Shown: positions 1-8,003 of the stretch, one piece after another
Position numbering within the stretch: the first letter of the stretch is position 1
How the letters are laid out: every line of letters begins with the position of its first letter
Assembly: GCA_016791445.1 (NCBI GenBank)
Contig: JAEUMP010000009.1
Location: 1 to 64,000, forward strand
Reading direction: 5' to 3'
Length of the DNA stretch: 64,000 nt
Source of the DNA: Hyphomonadaceae bacterium
Lineage (GTDB): Bacteria; Pseudomonadota; Alphaproteobacteria; Caulobacterales; Aquidulcibacteraceae
Made by a program: the position numbers and the translations under genes
Notes under the pieces: model-generated
Told to the model about the DNA's origin: nothing
Database searches by the model: none
Seen by the model: only the letters and a program-made list of their open reading frames with translations

Positions 1-393
1 GATCTCGGCGCGGTCATCACCACCTGGCGCAACGGCGCGCTCGCGCTGCAAACGGTGCTCAACTGGTCGCCCACGGGCGTCACCACCGCGCACTCCACCG
101 GCACGCCCGTGGCGGGCGACATCCTCGCGCCGGGCCTGCCCTCCCTCACCGCCAGCGGCGGCGTCGCGATCACCGATCCCGACGGCGCCACCACCATCCT
201 GCACCTCACCGGCGACGGCCAGTTCATCAACACGGTGATCACGTCGCAGTCCGAGCAGACGATCCATCAGGACATCGCGCTCACCATCACGCTGCCGGGC
301 TTCGAGGCCGTGCAGACCGGCCTCATGGGCGACAAGATGGGCCTGCGCCTCAACGCAGAACTCGGCGCGCTCCTGTCGACGATCGGGAACTGA
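1..393 (+). CDS. Hypothetical protein, 3' fragment cut by the window edge
   Basis: The reading frame is open from base 1 and ends with TGA at 391-393, so about 130 C-terminal residues are visible and the true start lies upstream. The residues are rich in Thr, Gly, Ala and Leu with alternating hydrophobic positions (for example VITSQSEQTIHQDIALTITL), as in beta-rich extracellular or phage tail-like proteins. There is no recognisable catalytic motif. It could be the end of a larger repetitive or surface protein, but I cannot assign it to a family. An internal GTG at 55 is in frame but there is no reason to take it as the start. Confidence 0.55.
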   Translation, partial: DLGAVITTWRNGALALQTVLNWSPTGVTTAHSTGTPVAGDILAPGLPSLTASGGVAITDPDGATTILHLTGDGQFINTVITSQSEQTIHQDIALTITLPGFEAVQTGLMGDKMGLRLNAELGALLSTIGN

Positions 394-542
394 CGGCGCG
401 GCGAAGGCCTCGATCCCGGGCGTCGGAGCCAACCACATCCCCATCTCCCCTGGAATCCGGATCAACGCTGCGCGTTGTCCGGAATGACGGCGTCTGGTTT
501 TCGCCGGTAACAGTCGTTGGCGGTCTACGCAAAGCCGCTACT

Positions 543-848
543 ATGATCGTTCAAACGGAGCGAACGGTGGCGCTATTCAAGGTTGATCATTGCTTCGTGC
601 TTGAGAGCAGAAGCATCTTTGTTCTCGCGGGTGAGATAACCGAAGGTCAGATTCGCCTTGGCATGAAGATTCGACTGGGCGCAGCAGATGACGCTGATGA
701 AGTGGAAATATTTGATCTGGAGTTTGTTAGATTTACAGATCGCCGACCAGAGGCGGAAACCGCCGTCTGCCTTCGCTGGGACTCGGACGAGCAGCTGGCT
801 TCGTTTCGCGCCTTGAACTTGGCTGGGCAGACTCTCAGCGTCTCTTAA
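543..848 (+). CDS. Small hypothetical protein resembling a translation-factor beta-barrel domain
   Basis: A 101-residue ORF starting ATG and ending TAA. The central segment FVLAGEITEGQIRLGMKIRL resembles the second (beta-barrel) domain of EF-Tu-like GTPases (the 'G-x-I-xx-G-x-x-x-x-G' turn), but there is no GTPase domain. Its base composition is clearly lower in G+C than its surroundings (runs such as gaagtggaaatatttgatc), and there is no close neighbour in the same direction. No strong ribosome-binding site precedes the ATG; an alternative GTG lies at 567. The composition suggests recent acquisition. The function is unknown, and the barrel resemblance is an inference from pattern only. Confidence 0.6.
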   Translation: MIVQTERTVALFKVDHCFVLESRSIFVLAGEITEGQIRLGMKIRLGAADDADEVEIFDLEFVRFTDRRPEAETAVCLRWDSDEQLASFRALNLAGQTLSVS

Positions 849-968
849 GGGCCAGATCCAGAAATCTCGATCTGCCCGCAGCCCATATTCCTCTCCCGGG
901 GATCGAAGGTCTCCCTCACCCCACCCGCGAGTGTGGAGGGGTTGTAAGGGGCTATTCCCCTCGCCCTT

Positions 969-1042
969 CCGTACCGCCGGCTTCCAGCCGGCCAAGTATT
1001 TCCCATGGCGCACATGACGCCGGCTGGAAGCCGGCGGTGCGG
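969..1042. repeat. Inverted repeat (24-nt arms, REP-like)
   Basis: Arms at 969-992 and 1019-1042 are reverse complements with a single mismatch, separated by 26 nt. Each arm itself contains the short palindrome GCCGGCTGGAAGCCGGC. Short extragenic palindromes of this kind occur as dispersed, REP-like sequences in many high-GC genomes. It sits in the 298-bp space between two orphan genes (849-1146), where I see nothing else except a pyrimidine-rich stretch near 905-970. It could also act as a transcript-end hairpin for the upstream gene, but no T-run follows. Confidence 0.7.
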
Positions 1043-1146
1043 CAGCACTTTTTTCAGCGAAACAATCCGACCGGGTCGAAACCTGAGTCACACTCCTCCC
1101 ACGTCGCGTCGGAATGGTTCCGGCGTCACGGAGAGGAGAGCCAGAG

Positions 1147-1641
1147 ATGGAGATCGTCAGACCGTTGCGTCACCGCCGCGAAGCCTACGCGACCGCCGCG
1201 CGCGAACTGCATCTGTGGCTGCTCCACGTCCTCGCCTGGGTCGCGGCGCGCGTGCGCCTGCCCCGCGTCTTGCGGCTCGACTTCCAGCAGGAAGTACGAA
1301 AGGCGCGTCGCGACATCCGCAAGCTGATCTTCCTGTCGATGTGTTCGCGCATGACGTTCCGGCGCGACCACCCGGCCTTTACGCATCATCCGCACGGCAT
1401 GCTCGGCTACCGGCGCCGCAAGGTGCGCATCCTGCACGCCTTCACGCGCGGCATACGCTTGCGCACAGTGTCGGACATGCGCGATGCGCTCGCTGATCTG
1501 GATAAAGTGGTGAAACGCGCCCTCGCGCGTCTGCCGAAGAACGGCGCAACGCCCGGCGCCATTGTCACGGTCATCGCCGTGGCGATCGCTGTCGGCGTCA
1601 CCGCTGACGCACCCGCCGCCGAAGCCGCAGACACGTCATGA
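1147..1641 (+). CDS. Hypothetical basic protein with a C-terminal hydrophobic segment
   Basis: A 164-residue ORF. The ATG at 1147 is chosen because a good ribosome-binding site (GGAGAGGAG, about 1130-1138) lies just upstream; an in-frame ATG at 1114 lacks one. The N-terminal two thirds are very rich in Arg, Leu and His and include a hydrophobic stretch near residues 20-35. A second hydrophobic stretch (GAIVTVIAVAIAVGV) lies near the C-terminus and is followed by a short Ala/Asp/Glu tail. It may be membrane-associated. No family is recognised. The gene is bracketed by two long inverted repeats. Confidence 0.55.
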   Translation: MEIVRPLRHRREAYATAARELHLWLLHVLAWVAARVRLPRVLRLDFQQEVRKARRDIRKLIFLSMCSRMTFRRDHPAFTHHPHGMLGYRRRKVRILHAFTRGIRLRTVSDMRDALADLDKVVKRALARLPKNGATPGAIVTVIAVAIAVGVTADAPAAEAADTS

Positions 1642-1648
1642 CCAGTCC

Positions 1649-1756
1649 TGCCGGACCGCGCAGCGCCTGCTGCGCATGCCCATGTTCAGTTCACGCGAGA
1701 TTCCCCGGAGTCTGGCGGCGCCCGCGCATGCGCAGCGGGCGCTGCGCGGTCCGGCA
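1649..1756. repeat. Long inverted repeat (31-nt arms)
   Basis: Arms at 1649-1679 and 1726-1756 are reverse complements with one mismatch, with 46 nt between them. The repeat begins 7 bases after the stop codon of the preceding gene. No T-run follows either arm, so it is not a standard intrinsic terminator. It could be a folded 3' end, a small non-autonomous element, or a recombination remnant. Its sequence is unrelated to the repeat at 969-1042. Confidence 0.7.
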
Positions 1757-1780
1757 TGAATGGCGGCGCTAAGTCCCCGC

Positions 1781-1810
1781 AAAGAAAAAGGGCCCGGTCG
1801 CCCGGGCCCT
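1781..1810 (-). terminator. Intrinsic terminator of the outer-membrane protein gene
   Basis: Perfect 9-bp stem (1789-1797 with 1802-1810, AGGGCCCGG/CCGGGCCCT) and a 4-nt loop. Read on the minus strand it is followed by a T-rich run (complement of 1781-1789). It lies 28 bases beyond the stop codon of the minus-strand gene at 1838-3319, exactly where a Rho-independent terminator is expected. Confidence 0.85.
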
Positions 1811-1837
1811 CAGTCGTTCGGTGGTTGCGGTGGAAGC

Positions 1838-3319
1838 TCACCAGGGGGTGATGCGCTCCCAGAGTGAGCGGGTGTTGCGGGCCTCGCGGCGCCCTTCCCG
1901 GCGGGTCTCGGCGCGGTCGGGGCGGTTGAAGAGCTGCACGCCGAAGGGCACGCGGGCCGAGACGCGGACGTCGGGGCTGTCCTTCGTGGCGCCGATCTCG
2001 ACGCTCGTGGCGATCGTGGTCGAGGGCGTCATCCGGTACGACATGCCGAACTGGAAGCCGCCGATGTGGAGCGCCGGCGACTCCTGATGGGTCCCGCCGA
2101 TCTCGGTCTTGGTCGGCGTCAGGTACTGGTGCTGGTAGCCCATCGAGTACGAGAAGCGCTGGTTGAGGGCGAAGCCGAAACCGAAGCCGGCGCCGAAGCT
2201 GTCGCCCGGATTCACCGAGCCGATGAACGCGCCGCCGATCGTGCGGTCGAAGGATTCCGGCGCGGTGTACATGTACGAGACGTTGCCGAAGAGGACGACC
2301 GGATCCGACGGGATCATCACCGAGAGCGTCGGCGAAATGCCCCAGAAGCCGGAACCCACCGGCAGCTCCTCGGCCACGCCGAACTGGTCGCGGTGGACCT
2401 CGAACGGCGAAAGGCCCGTGTCCGACTTCACCCGCAGGCCCGCCACATAGACGGGCTTGCCCGGATAGGAACGGTTGATCTGGTAGCGAAGCGAGGCCTC
2501 GACGTCGCCGATGCCGGAGCCTTCCAGCTCCTGGACCCGCGACACGGTCGTGTCACGCTGGGCCAGCGTGACGATGCGGTCGTTGCGGTGCACGTACGGC
2601 AGCCGGATTTCCGCTTCGAGACGTTTGGTAAGGCCGTAGCGGGCGGCCACCGTCGTCACCACCGTGTCGCGGTCGGCGTCGTTGGCCTCGATGAGACCCA
2701 CCTGGATGCCGGTGACGATCTCGACGCCCCGATAGACAAGGCGGTTGGACGAAGAACGCGTATAGTCGAACGAGGTGTCGACCGTGAGCCGCCCAGCCGG
2801 CGTCAGCACGCCCTGGCCTTCCGGCAGAGCCGCCACGACGGGGGGCGCCTCGGCCGGCGGCGGCGCCTCTCCCACCGGGCGAAGCGGCGGCGCGCTGGTT
2901 GTCGCGGCGTCGGCTGCGGCAGGTTGGTTAAGCAGGATCAATCCATCGCTGACGCCCATGCCCGCCATGACGACTGGACCAAGCGGACTGGCCGGCGCGC
3001 CGGCGGCGCGCATGTCTTCAAGCGCCTCCGGCGAGGCCGCGCGAAGCGCTTCGAGCTCCTTCAACTGCTCAAGGATGAGGAAGGACTGCTGCTGCAGCCG
3101 CGACCGCTGCTCATCGAGAGCCCGCTCCTGCTGCGACAGGCGGTCTTCCTGCTGCTGGAGCCGTTCGGAAAGCCGCTGGAGTTCCATCGCCACGTCGGGT
3201 TGCCCCGCCGCATGCGCCGGAGTCACGCCAATGGCCGTGAAGATGGCGAGGGCCGCCGTGGCGCCGGCGATCGTACGCCGCCAGCTGCCGGGTTTCGTCC
3301 CCTTGGTGTCATTTTGCAT
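1838..3319 (-). CDS. Outer-membrane beta-barrel (transporter-like) protein with periplasmic coiled coil
   Basis: 493 residues. Residues 1-38 form a signal peptide ending at APAHAAG-type small residues. Residues about 48-95 are Gln/Glu/Arg/Leu-rich with heptad spacing (coiled coil). A Pro/Ala-rich linker follows, and from about residue 170 to the end there are alternating polar and hydrophobic strands with many Gly and aromatic residues, ending in a short basic tail. This resembles the putative 'phenol-degradation MetA-like' or transporter barrels of proteobacteria; the substrate cannot be inferred. It stands alone, 57 bp downstream of HMG-CoA lyase on the same strand, and has its own strong terminator. 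Confidence 0.7.
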   Translation of the reverse strand: MQNDTKGTKPGSWRRTIAGATAALAIFTAIGVTPAHAAGQPDVAMELQRLSERLQQQEDRLSQQERALDEQRSRLQQQSFLILEQLKELEALRAASPEALEDMRAAGAPASPLGPVVMAGMGVSDGLILLNQPAAADAATTSAPPLRPVGEAPPPAEAPPVVAALPEGQGVLTPAGRLTVDTSFDYTRSSSNRLVYRGVEIVTGIQVGLIEANDADRDTVVTTVAARYGLTKRLEAEIRLPYVHRNDRIVTLAQRDTTVSRVQELEGSGIGDVEASLRYQINRSYPGKPVYVAGLRVKSDTGLSPFEVHRDQFGVAEELPVGSGFWGISPTLSVMIPSDPVVLFGNVSYMYTAPESFDRTIGGAFIGSVNPGDSFGAGFGFGFALNQRFSYSMGYQHQYLTPTKTEIGGTHQESPALHIGGFQFGMSYRMTPSTTIATSVEIGATKDSPDVRVSARVPFGVQLFNRPDRAETRREGRREARNTRSLWERITPW

Positions 3320-3376
3320 CTGCGCTCACCCTGCAAGAAGCCTGATCGAGGGCCCCATTGCAGGAAGCGCGCCGCG

Positions 3377-4279
3377 TTAGCCTCTGGAGGGAAAACCGCC
3401 CGCCTTGCTCACCATTCCGGGCGTAACCTTACCGAGCGCTGCGCCGATGAACTTCGCCGTGTCGATCGCGCGCGGAAGATCGACGCCCGTGGAAACGCCC
3501 ATGCGTTCGAAAAGGTAAACGAGATCTTCCGTCGGCACGTTCCCTGCAGCGCCCGGCGCGAACGGACAGCCGCCGATCCCAGCGAGCGATCCGTCGATAA
3601 CCTTTACGCCGCATTCATAAGCGGCGAGCGCGTTCGCGAGCGCGGTATTGCGCGTGTTGTGGAAGTGCGCTCGCAACTGCGCGTTCGGCGCGGACGCCTG
3701 CGCCTTGCCGAACAGGTCGCGCACCTGGGACGGCACGCCGACGCCGATGGTGTCGGCGAGCGCGACCTCGAAGACGCCTGCGTCCGCCGCCCGGCGCACG
3801 AGGTCGTTAACCGTCCGGGCCGGAACCTCCCCCTCGAACGGGCAGCCGAAGGCGACACTGATCGTTGCGGACACCCTGATGCCGGCAGCGCCTGCGAGCG
3901 CGGTAACCTCTGTCAACGTGTCGACCAGCCCGAGCATCGGCGCGCCGCTGTTGCGCATGGCGAAAGCGTCTGACGCCGCAAGCACGAAGTTAACCTCCTT
4001 CGCGCCGGACTCCGCCGCCCGCTCGAAGCCGCGACGATTCAGGGCGAGCGCGATGTAGGTAACGTCGTCGTCCTTCGGCAGGCCGGCCATCACCTCGGCG
4101 GCGTCGGCCATCTGCGGCACCTTCTTCGGGTTAACGAAGCTTGCGACCTCCATCCGCTTCAGGCCGGCCGTCACGGAGCGCGCGACGAGTTCGAGCTTCT
4201 GTTCCGTGGACAGGAGTTCCGGCTCGTTCTGAAGACCGTCGCGGGCACTGACCTCGACGAGTTCGACCGCATTCACCAT
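3377..4279 (-). CDS. mvaB: Hydroxymethylglutaryl-CoA lyase
   Basis: 300 residues, the usual length for the bacterial enzyme, which splits HMG-CoA to acetoacetate and acetyl-CoA in leucine degradation. Seen: the N-terminal VSARDGLQNE motif (Arg13, Asp14), the HFHNTRNT metal-binding region, and the signature GIGGCPFAPGAAGN with the catalytic Cys at residue 238. The ATG start fits family N-termini. It follows yacG on the same strand after 51 bp. No other leucine-degradation genes (acyl-CoA carboxylase, isovaleryl-CoA dehydrogenase) are in the window, so the enzyme is separated from its pathway here. Confidence 0.93.
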   Translation of the reverse strand: MVNAVELVEVSARDGLQNEPELLSTEQKLELVARSVTAGLKRMEVASFVNPKKVPQMADAAEVMAGLPKDDDVTYIALALNRRGFERAAESGAKEVNFVLAASDAFAMRNSGAPMLGLVDTLTEVTALAGAAGIRVSATISVAFGCPFEGEVPARTVNDLVRRAADAGVFEVALADTIGVGVPSQVRDLFGKAQASAPNAQLRAHFHNTRNTALANALAAYECGVKVIDGSLAGIGGCPFAPGAAGNVPTEDLVYLFERMGVSTGVDLPRAIDTAKFIGAALGKVTPGMVSKAGGFPSRG

Positions 4280-4330
4280 GTGACGTCACCTGTGCATTCG
4301 CGCCGCCGTGAGGCAGCGTCCTAGTCAACC

Positions 4331-4516
4331 CTAACGCGCTTCGCTGTCGTCGGGAGAGGAGCGCTCATCCTCCTCCGTATCGCCCGGGATGCTGTACGAA
4401 CCCGAAAGCCACCGGTGCAGGTCGAGGTCTGCGCAGCGCTTGGAGCAGAACGGACGATATCGGGGATCGAGCGGCTTGCCGCAGATCGAGCAGGCCGGAC
4501 GGCCGGTATTGGTCAT
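4331..4516 (-). CDS. yacG: DNA gyrase inhibitor YacG (zinc-binding)
   Basis: 61 residues with the YacG zinc signature: CSICGKPL (CxxC) followed by [15 protein letters not shown] (CxxxC), then GSYSIP and an acidic tail. Family members bind gyrase B and inhibit its activity. It lies 3 bp downstream of the RNase E/G-like gene, a common alphaproteobacterial arrangement, and is probably the last gene of the murA-to-yacG cistrons. Confidence 0.9.
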   Translation of the reverse strand: MTNTGRPACSICGKPLDPRYRPFCSKRCADLDLHRWLSGSYSIPGDTEEDERSSPDDSEAR

Positions 4517-4519
4517 CGC

Positions 4520-5581
4520 TCAGACAGCCTCAACGTCGATGTGTTCTCGCCCGGCGCCCGGTTCCGGAACGAGGCGCCATCGCGGTCCGATACGCGCCTG
4601 CAGCGCGGGACGCCAGTCGATGGACTCACGCATCAACCAGTCGACCACTTCAGGCGCAAGCCGGGCGACGACTTCCCTCCCCCGCGCCGTGCGCGCCTCG
4701 CGTTCCAGCGCCCTGAGCGCCCGCAGAGCGACCGTCTCGGGCGTCGGACGACTGTCCTGCTCCAGCATACGCTCGTGCAGGGCCGCCCGAAGCCGCCCCC
4801 GTGAGAGTTCGACCACGCCGAAGCGGGACATCGGCGCGATCGTGACACCCCAGGGGTCCTCTGTAGCCGCCGCCTTCAGCGCGGCCACGACGGCGTCCCG
4901 CGCCGCACGATCGCGCTGGGAGACAAAGTCGATGGCGACGATACCGCCGAGATTGCGCAACCGAAGCTCCCGCATCGCCGCGCCTGCGGCGGCGAGGTTG
5001 AGTTCGGCGGCGAAGCGCTCGGCGTTGGACGAACCGGAGCGCGCGCCTGCATCCACATCGACCGCCACCAGAGCCATCGTCGGTTCGATCGTCAGATGTC
5101 CGCCGCCCGGTATCGGCGCCGTCCTCGACAGCGCCGCCTCGACGACTTCATCTATGCACTCCCGCAGTTCCGGCGCCGCAGCCGACGCTGCATCGAGGGC
5201 GTCGTCACTTTCGTGTCGACCAAGGCGCCGCGGCGCGCCGTCGCCGCCGACCTCAAGCACCTGAAGCACCGGCGCCTTGTCGCGACCGCCTTCGCGCACG
5301 ACGCGCGCGGAAATACTCTGACCCTCGACCAACGCGATGCCGGAGGCGCGGGAGTGTGCGTCTATACGGATGAAACCCTCGCCTACGCCAAGATCGACAA
5401 AGGCGCCGCGGCGACGCCGATCTATGGTGCGGACGCGCGCGCAGTAGGTTTCGCCCCACAGCGCGCGGCGCCCCCTGTCCGACCAACGGCTCACGTGCAG
5501 AGCGAACGGAACGCCGTCGCGCACGAGGACCTGTCGCGTTTCACCGACAGCCGCGTCGGTCCAGGTCTCGACCACGCTCAC
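4520..5581 (-). CDS. Ribonuclease E/G family protein (short form)
   Basis: 353 residues starting at a GTG at 5581 that overlaps the maf stop (GTGA). An S1-like N-terminal part (RGAFVDLGVGEGFIRID) is followed by the DNase I-like catalytic core. Two metal-binding Asp are visible at D175 (VAVDVDAG) and D218 (IVAIDFVSQ), 43 residues apart as in RNase E. The CPxC zinc-link motif that normally follows is absent, and the protein ends soon after, about 130 residues shorter than typical RNase G. RNase E itself is encoded at 28558-30897. The role may be in rRNA or tRNA maturation; the loss of the zinc link argues for a different oligomeric state. Confidence 0.85.
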   Translation of the reverse strand: MSVVETWTDAAVGETRQVLVRDGVPFALHVSRWSDRGRRALWGETYCARVRTIDRRRRGAFVDLGVGEGFIRIDAHSRASGIALVEGQSISARVVREGGRDKAPVLQVLEVGGDGAPRRLGRHESDDALDAASAAAPELRECIDEVVEAALSRTAPIPGGGHLTIEPTMALVAVDVDAGARSGSSNAERFAAELNLAAAGAAMRELRLRNLGGIVAIDFVSQRDRAARDAVVAALKAAATEDPWGVTIAPMSRFGVVELSRGRLRAALHERMLEQDSRPTPETVALRALRALEREARTARGREVVARLAPEVVDWLMRESIDWRPALQARIGPRWRLVPEPGAGREHIDVEAV

Positions 5582-6144
5582 GGCGCCACGACGCCTGCAT
5601 GCTGCAGCAGGCCGGCTGTTTCGTAGAGTGGCAATCCGACGATGGCGGAATACGAGCCATTGATCGAGAGCACGAAGCGCTCCGCACGCCCCTGTATCCC
5701 GTACCCGCCCGCCTTGCCTTGCCACTCGCCGCTGGCGACATAGCTCTGCATTTCCGTAACGCCAAGACGCTTGAACCGCACACGCGTCATTACCGCCCGC
5801 GCGCGCACGACGCCCTTGTGCGCCACAGCGACACCGGTGACGACAACATGCGCACGCCCTGACAGAAGATCGAGGCAAAGCTGCGCGTCCGCCGCCGTCT
5901 CCGCTTTCGGCAAAATGCGCCTGCCGCACCCGACCACGGTGTCCGCCGCGAGAACGACGGCATTCGGTGCGCTCGCCGCGATGGCTTTCTCGCGCGCCAG
6001 CCGGAGCGCGAGCGCGCGCGGCAGTTCCCCGGCGTGCGGTGTTTCATCGATGTCCGTTGCAACTACTTCCGCAGGCACAAGACCAATCTGCTTCAGCAAC
6101 GCAAGGCGGCGCGGGCTCGCGCTCGCGAGAACGAAGTGCGTCAC
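5578..6144 (-). CDS. maf: Maf family nucleoside triphosphate pyrophosphatase
   Basis: 188 residues. N-terminal LASASPRRLALLKQIG is the Maf substrate-binding signature, followed by ATDIDETP, LAREKA and VLAADTVV (catalytic Asp), and later GKAGGYGIQGRAERFV. Maf proteins hydrolyse non-canonical or modified NTPs. Start GTG at 6144 overlaps the SDR stop by 4 bases, and its own stop overlaps the RNase start by 4 bases, so the three are translationally coupled. Confidence 0.93.
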   Translation of the reverse strand: MTHFVLASASPRRLALLKQIGLVPAEVVATDIDETPHAGELPRALALRLAREKAIAASAPNAVVLAADTVVGCGRRILPKAETAADAQLCLDLLSGRAHVVVTGVAVAHKGVVRARAVMTRVRFKRLGVTEMQSYVASGEWQGKAGGYGIQGRAERFVLSINGSYSAIVGLPLYETAGLLQHAGVVAP

Positions 6145-7013
6145 GACCGCCCCGTCAGTCCGAAGCGTCGAGCGATGACGCGGTCGAGGCCGCGTGGTGA
6201 AAACAAACCGGGAAGGAAGGAATCCATCAGCCAGTTCGGAACGATCGCGTAGCGGGTCTTCGGTGCGGATATCGTCATTGCACGCCAGACAAGTGCGCCC
6301 ACCTTTTCTGCCTCAAGCCCGCCCGCGGCCTGCTTGGCGACGGCGGTGGTGAAATTCGAGAGGATCGGCGCGTAAACGGAATTCGCATAGCGGGTCTGGT
6401 CGAAGGACAAGCCCTTGTCCCAGATCGCTGTCTTCACCGCACCCGGACCAATCACCACCACATCGACGCCGAAGGGCATCAATTCCCGGCGCAGTCCCTC
6501 CGTGTATCCCTCCAGTGCAAACTTCGACGCTGCATATGCCGCGATGAACGGCAATGCTCGCTTGCCGCCGACCGATGAAATCATCACGAAGCGCCCCGGC
6601 CTGCCGTCGCCGAGCTGGTTGGCGCCTTCGCATCCCAGCAACGGGGCGAATGCGGTCGTGACATTGTGCACGCCGATGAGGTTCACTTCCAACTGTCCGC
6701 GCAACTCGTCGGCGCTCATGTGCAAGAGCGGTCCAGGCACAGAGGCGCCCGCATTGTTCAGCACCCCAAGCAACCGCTTGCCCGACTGCATTTCGGCGAC
6801 CTTGCGCGCTGCGGCCGTGACAGCGGCTTCATCAGTCACATCGAAGATCACCGGAACAAGTTCAGGGCCAAGCATCGAGACGAGCCGTTGCCCGTCTTCC
6901 GGCTTTCGCACGCTCGCATACACCCGCGCGCCGCGCGAGATACCGACGCGCGCCGACGCTTCACCGATTCCGCTCGATGCGCCGGTGACGAGTATGGCCT
7001 GCCTGTCGCTCAT
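6141..7013 (-). CDS. Short-chain dehydrogenase/reductase
   Basis: 290 residues with the classical SDR features: TGASSGIG nucleotide-binding loop (residues 10-17), NNAGA (86-90), catalytic Ser147, Tyr160 and Lys164 (YAASK). The long C-terminal extension resembles SDRs acting on lipid or steroid-like substrates, but the substrate is unknown. The gene is placed between the LMW phosphatase and maf, a slot often occupied by infA in related gene clusters. It overlaps maf by 4 bases. A small hairpin lies upstream in the 60-bp gap. Confidence 0.9.
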   Translation of the reverse strand: MSDRQAILVTGASSGIGEASARVGISRGARVYASVRKPEDGQRLVSMLGPELVPVIFDVTDEAAVTAAARKVAEMQSGKRLLGVLNNAGASVPGPLLHMSADELRGQLEVNLIGVHNVTTAFAPLLGCEGANQLGDGRPGRFVMISSVGGKRALPFIAAYAASKFALEGYTEGLRRELMPFGVDVVVIGPGAVKTAIWDKGLSFDQTRYANSVYAPILSNFTTAVAKQAAGGLEAEKVGALVWRAMTISAPKTRYAIVPNWLMDSFLPGLFSPRGLDRVIARRFGLTGRS

Positions 7014-7036
7014 GGGCGTCGCTTTCCGGATGATGC

Positions 7037-7056
7037 ACGCACTCTTTGGAGTGCGT
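7037..7056 (-). other. Hairpin in the phosphatase-SDR spacer
   Basis: Perfect 8-bp stem ACGCACTC/GAGTGCGT with a TTTG loop, in the 60-bp gap between the LMW phosphatase stop and the SDR start on the minus strand. No T-run follows, so it may be an RNA processing or stability element rather than a terminator. It is the only sizeable spacer inside this otherwise overlapping gene string. Confidence 0.4.
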
Positions 7057-7073
7057 CAGCACGGGCTGCAAGA

Positions 7074-7526
7074 CTATCCATGCGCGGGACGTTCGAAGCG
7101 CGACGCTATTCGCCTTTCAAGCGCGTCGCGCACCGCGCGGTATTCCTCCAGACGCTGCTCACGGGAGCCCTGCGCGAGCGATGGGTCCATGGTCGGCCAA
7201 TATTCGACATCGACCGCCATCGTTCGAGTGAACTCCAGCGCCTGGTGGTGCGCTTCGGGGGTGAGGGTTATGATCAGGTCGAAGCTGGCATCATCAAGAT
7301 CGCGAAAGGACTTCGGTCGGTGCTTCTTCACGTCCGCGCCGATCTCATCCAGCACCGCGACGGTGAACGGATCGACGACCTCACCCTTCCGCGCGCCGCA
7401 ACTGTCGACCCAGACAAGCTTGCCGAACCGGAGCCGCATGATTGCTTCAGCCATGACGGAACGGATGACATTGTGGCTGCAGGCGAAGAGCACCGCCTGC
7501 GGCAAGGGACGCCGGCCCTCGCTCAT
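7074..7526 (-). CDS. Low-molecular-weight protein-tyrosine-phosphatase-like protein
   Basis: 150 residues. The phosphate-binding loop is CSHNVIRS (Cys16, Arg22; C-x5-R-S), followed by the second-half acid in YWPTMDPS. The fold is shared by LMW protein tyrosine phosphatases and thioredoxin-linked arsenate reductases. No arsenic-resistance genes are nearby, so phosphatase activity is the default reading. It is 3 bp downstream of the UPF0262 gene in the conserved hisD cluster. Confidence 0.85.
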   Translation of the reverse strand: MSEGRRPLPQAVLFACSHNVIRSVMAEAIMRLRFGKLVWVDSCGARKGEVVDPFTVAVLDEIGADVKKHRPKSFRDLDDASFDLIITLTPEAHHQALEFTRTMAVDVEYWPTMDPSLAQGSREQRLEEYRAVRDALERRIASRFERPAHG

Positions 7527-7529
7527 GCG

Positions 7530-8003
7530 TCATCCCCGCACGTGAAGCGCACAGATCAGCGTGAACAGGCGACGTGCAGTGTCGAAGTCGATGCTGACCT
7601 TGCCGGCGAGTCTTTCCGACAGAAGCAGCGACCCCTCATTGTGCAGACCGCGACGGCCCATATCGATCGCCTCGATCTGGGTGGGCGACGCGCTGCGTAT
7701 GGCGCCGAAATAACTGTCACAGACCAGGAAGTAGTCACGAATGACTTTCCGGAACGGCGCGAGCGAGAGAATGAAAGTGTGCAGCTCCTCTCCGGTTTCC
7801 CGATCAACGCGAAAGACAAGGCGCTGATCGACGATCGAGAGGAAGAGAGCGTACGGCCCCTCATCCATGCCCTCCACCGTGAAGGTATTGGCCTCCAGCA
7901 GATCGAAGATCGCTACGCGCCGCTCGTGTTCGGCGTCCGCGCTTGCCGCGGCCAGCGACGCCTCGTCGAGGCGCACGTCCGTGAGACGATTGCGCTCACT
8001 CAT
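7530..8003 (-). CDS. UPF0262 family protein
   Basis: 157 residues, matching remembered UPF0262 features: N-terminal [23 protein letters not shown], and the central [16 protein letters not shown] segment. The family is almost confined to alphaproteobacteria and its function is unknown. It overlaps the 3' end of hisD by 8 bases, and sits between hisD and the LMW phosphatase as in many relatives. Confidence 0.88.
   Translation of the reverse strand: MSERNRLTDVRLDEASLAAASADAEHERRVAIFDLLEANTFTVEGMDEGPYALFLSIVDQRLVFRVDRETGEELHTFILSLAPFRKVIRDYFLVCDSYFGAIRSASPTQIEAIDMGRRGLHNEGSLLLSERLAGKVSIDFDTARRLFTLICALHVRG

Noticed and set aside
2066-3973. 635-codon plus-strand frame
   Set aside because: Antisense to the barrel protein and mvaB, both with clear family motifs; composition is that of a reverse-frame shadow.
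7074-7526. Arsenate reductase (arsC) assignment
   Set aside because: The fold is shared, but no arsenic genes or extra redox Cys pair are visible, so phosphatase-like is safer.
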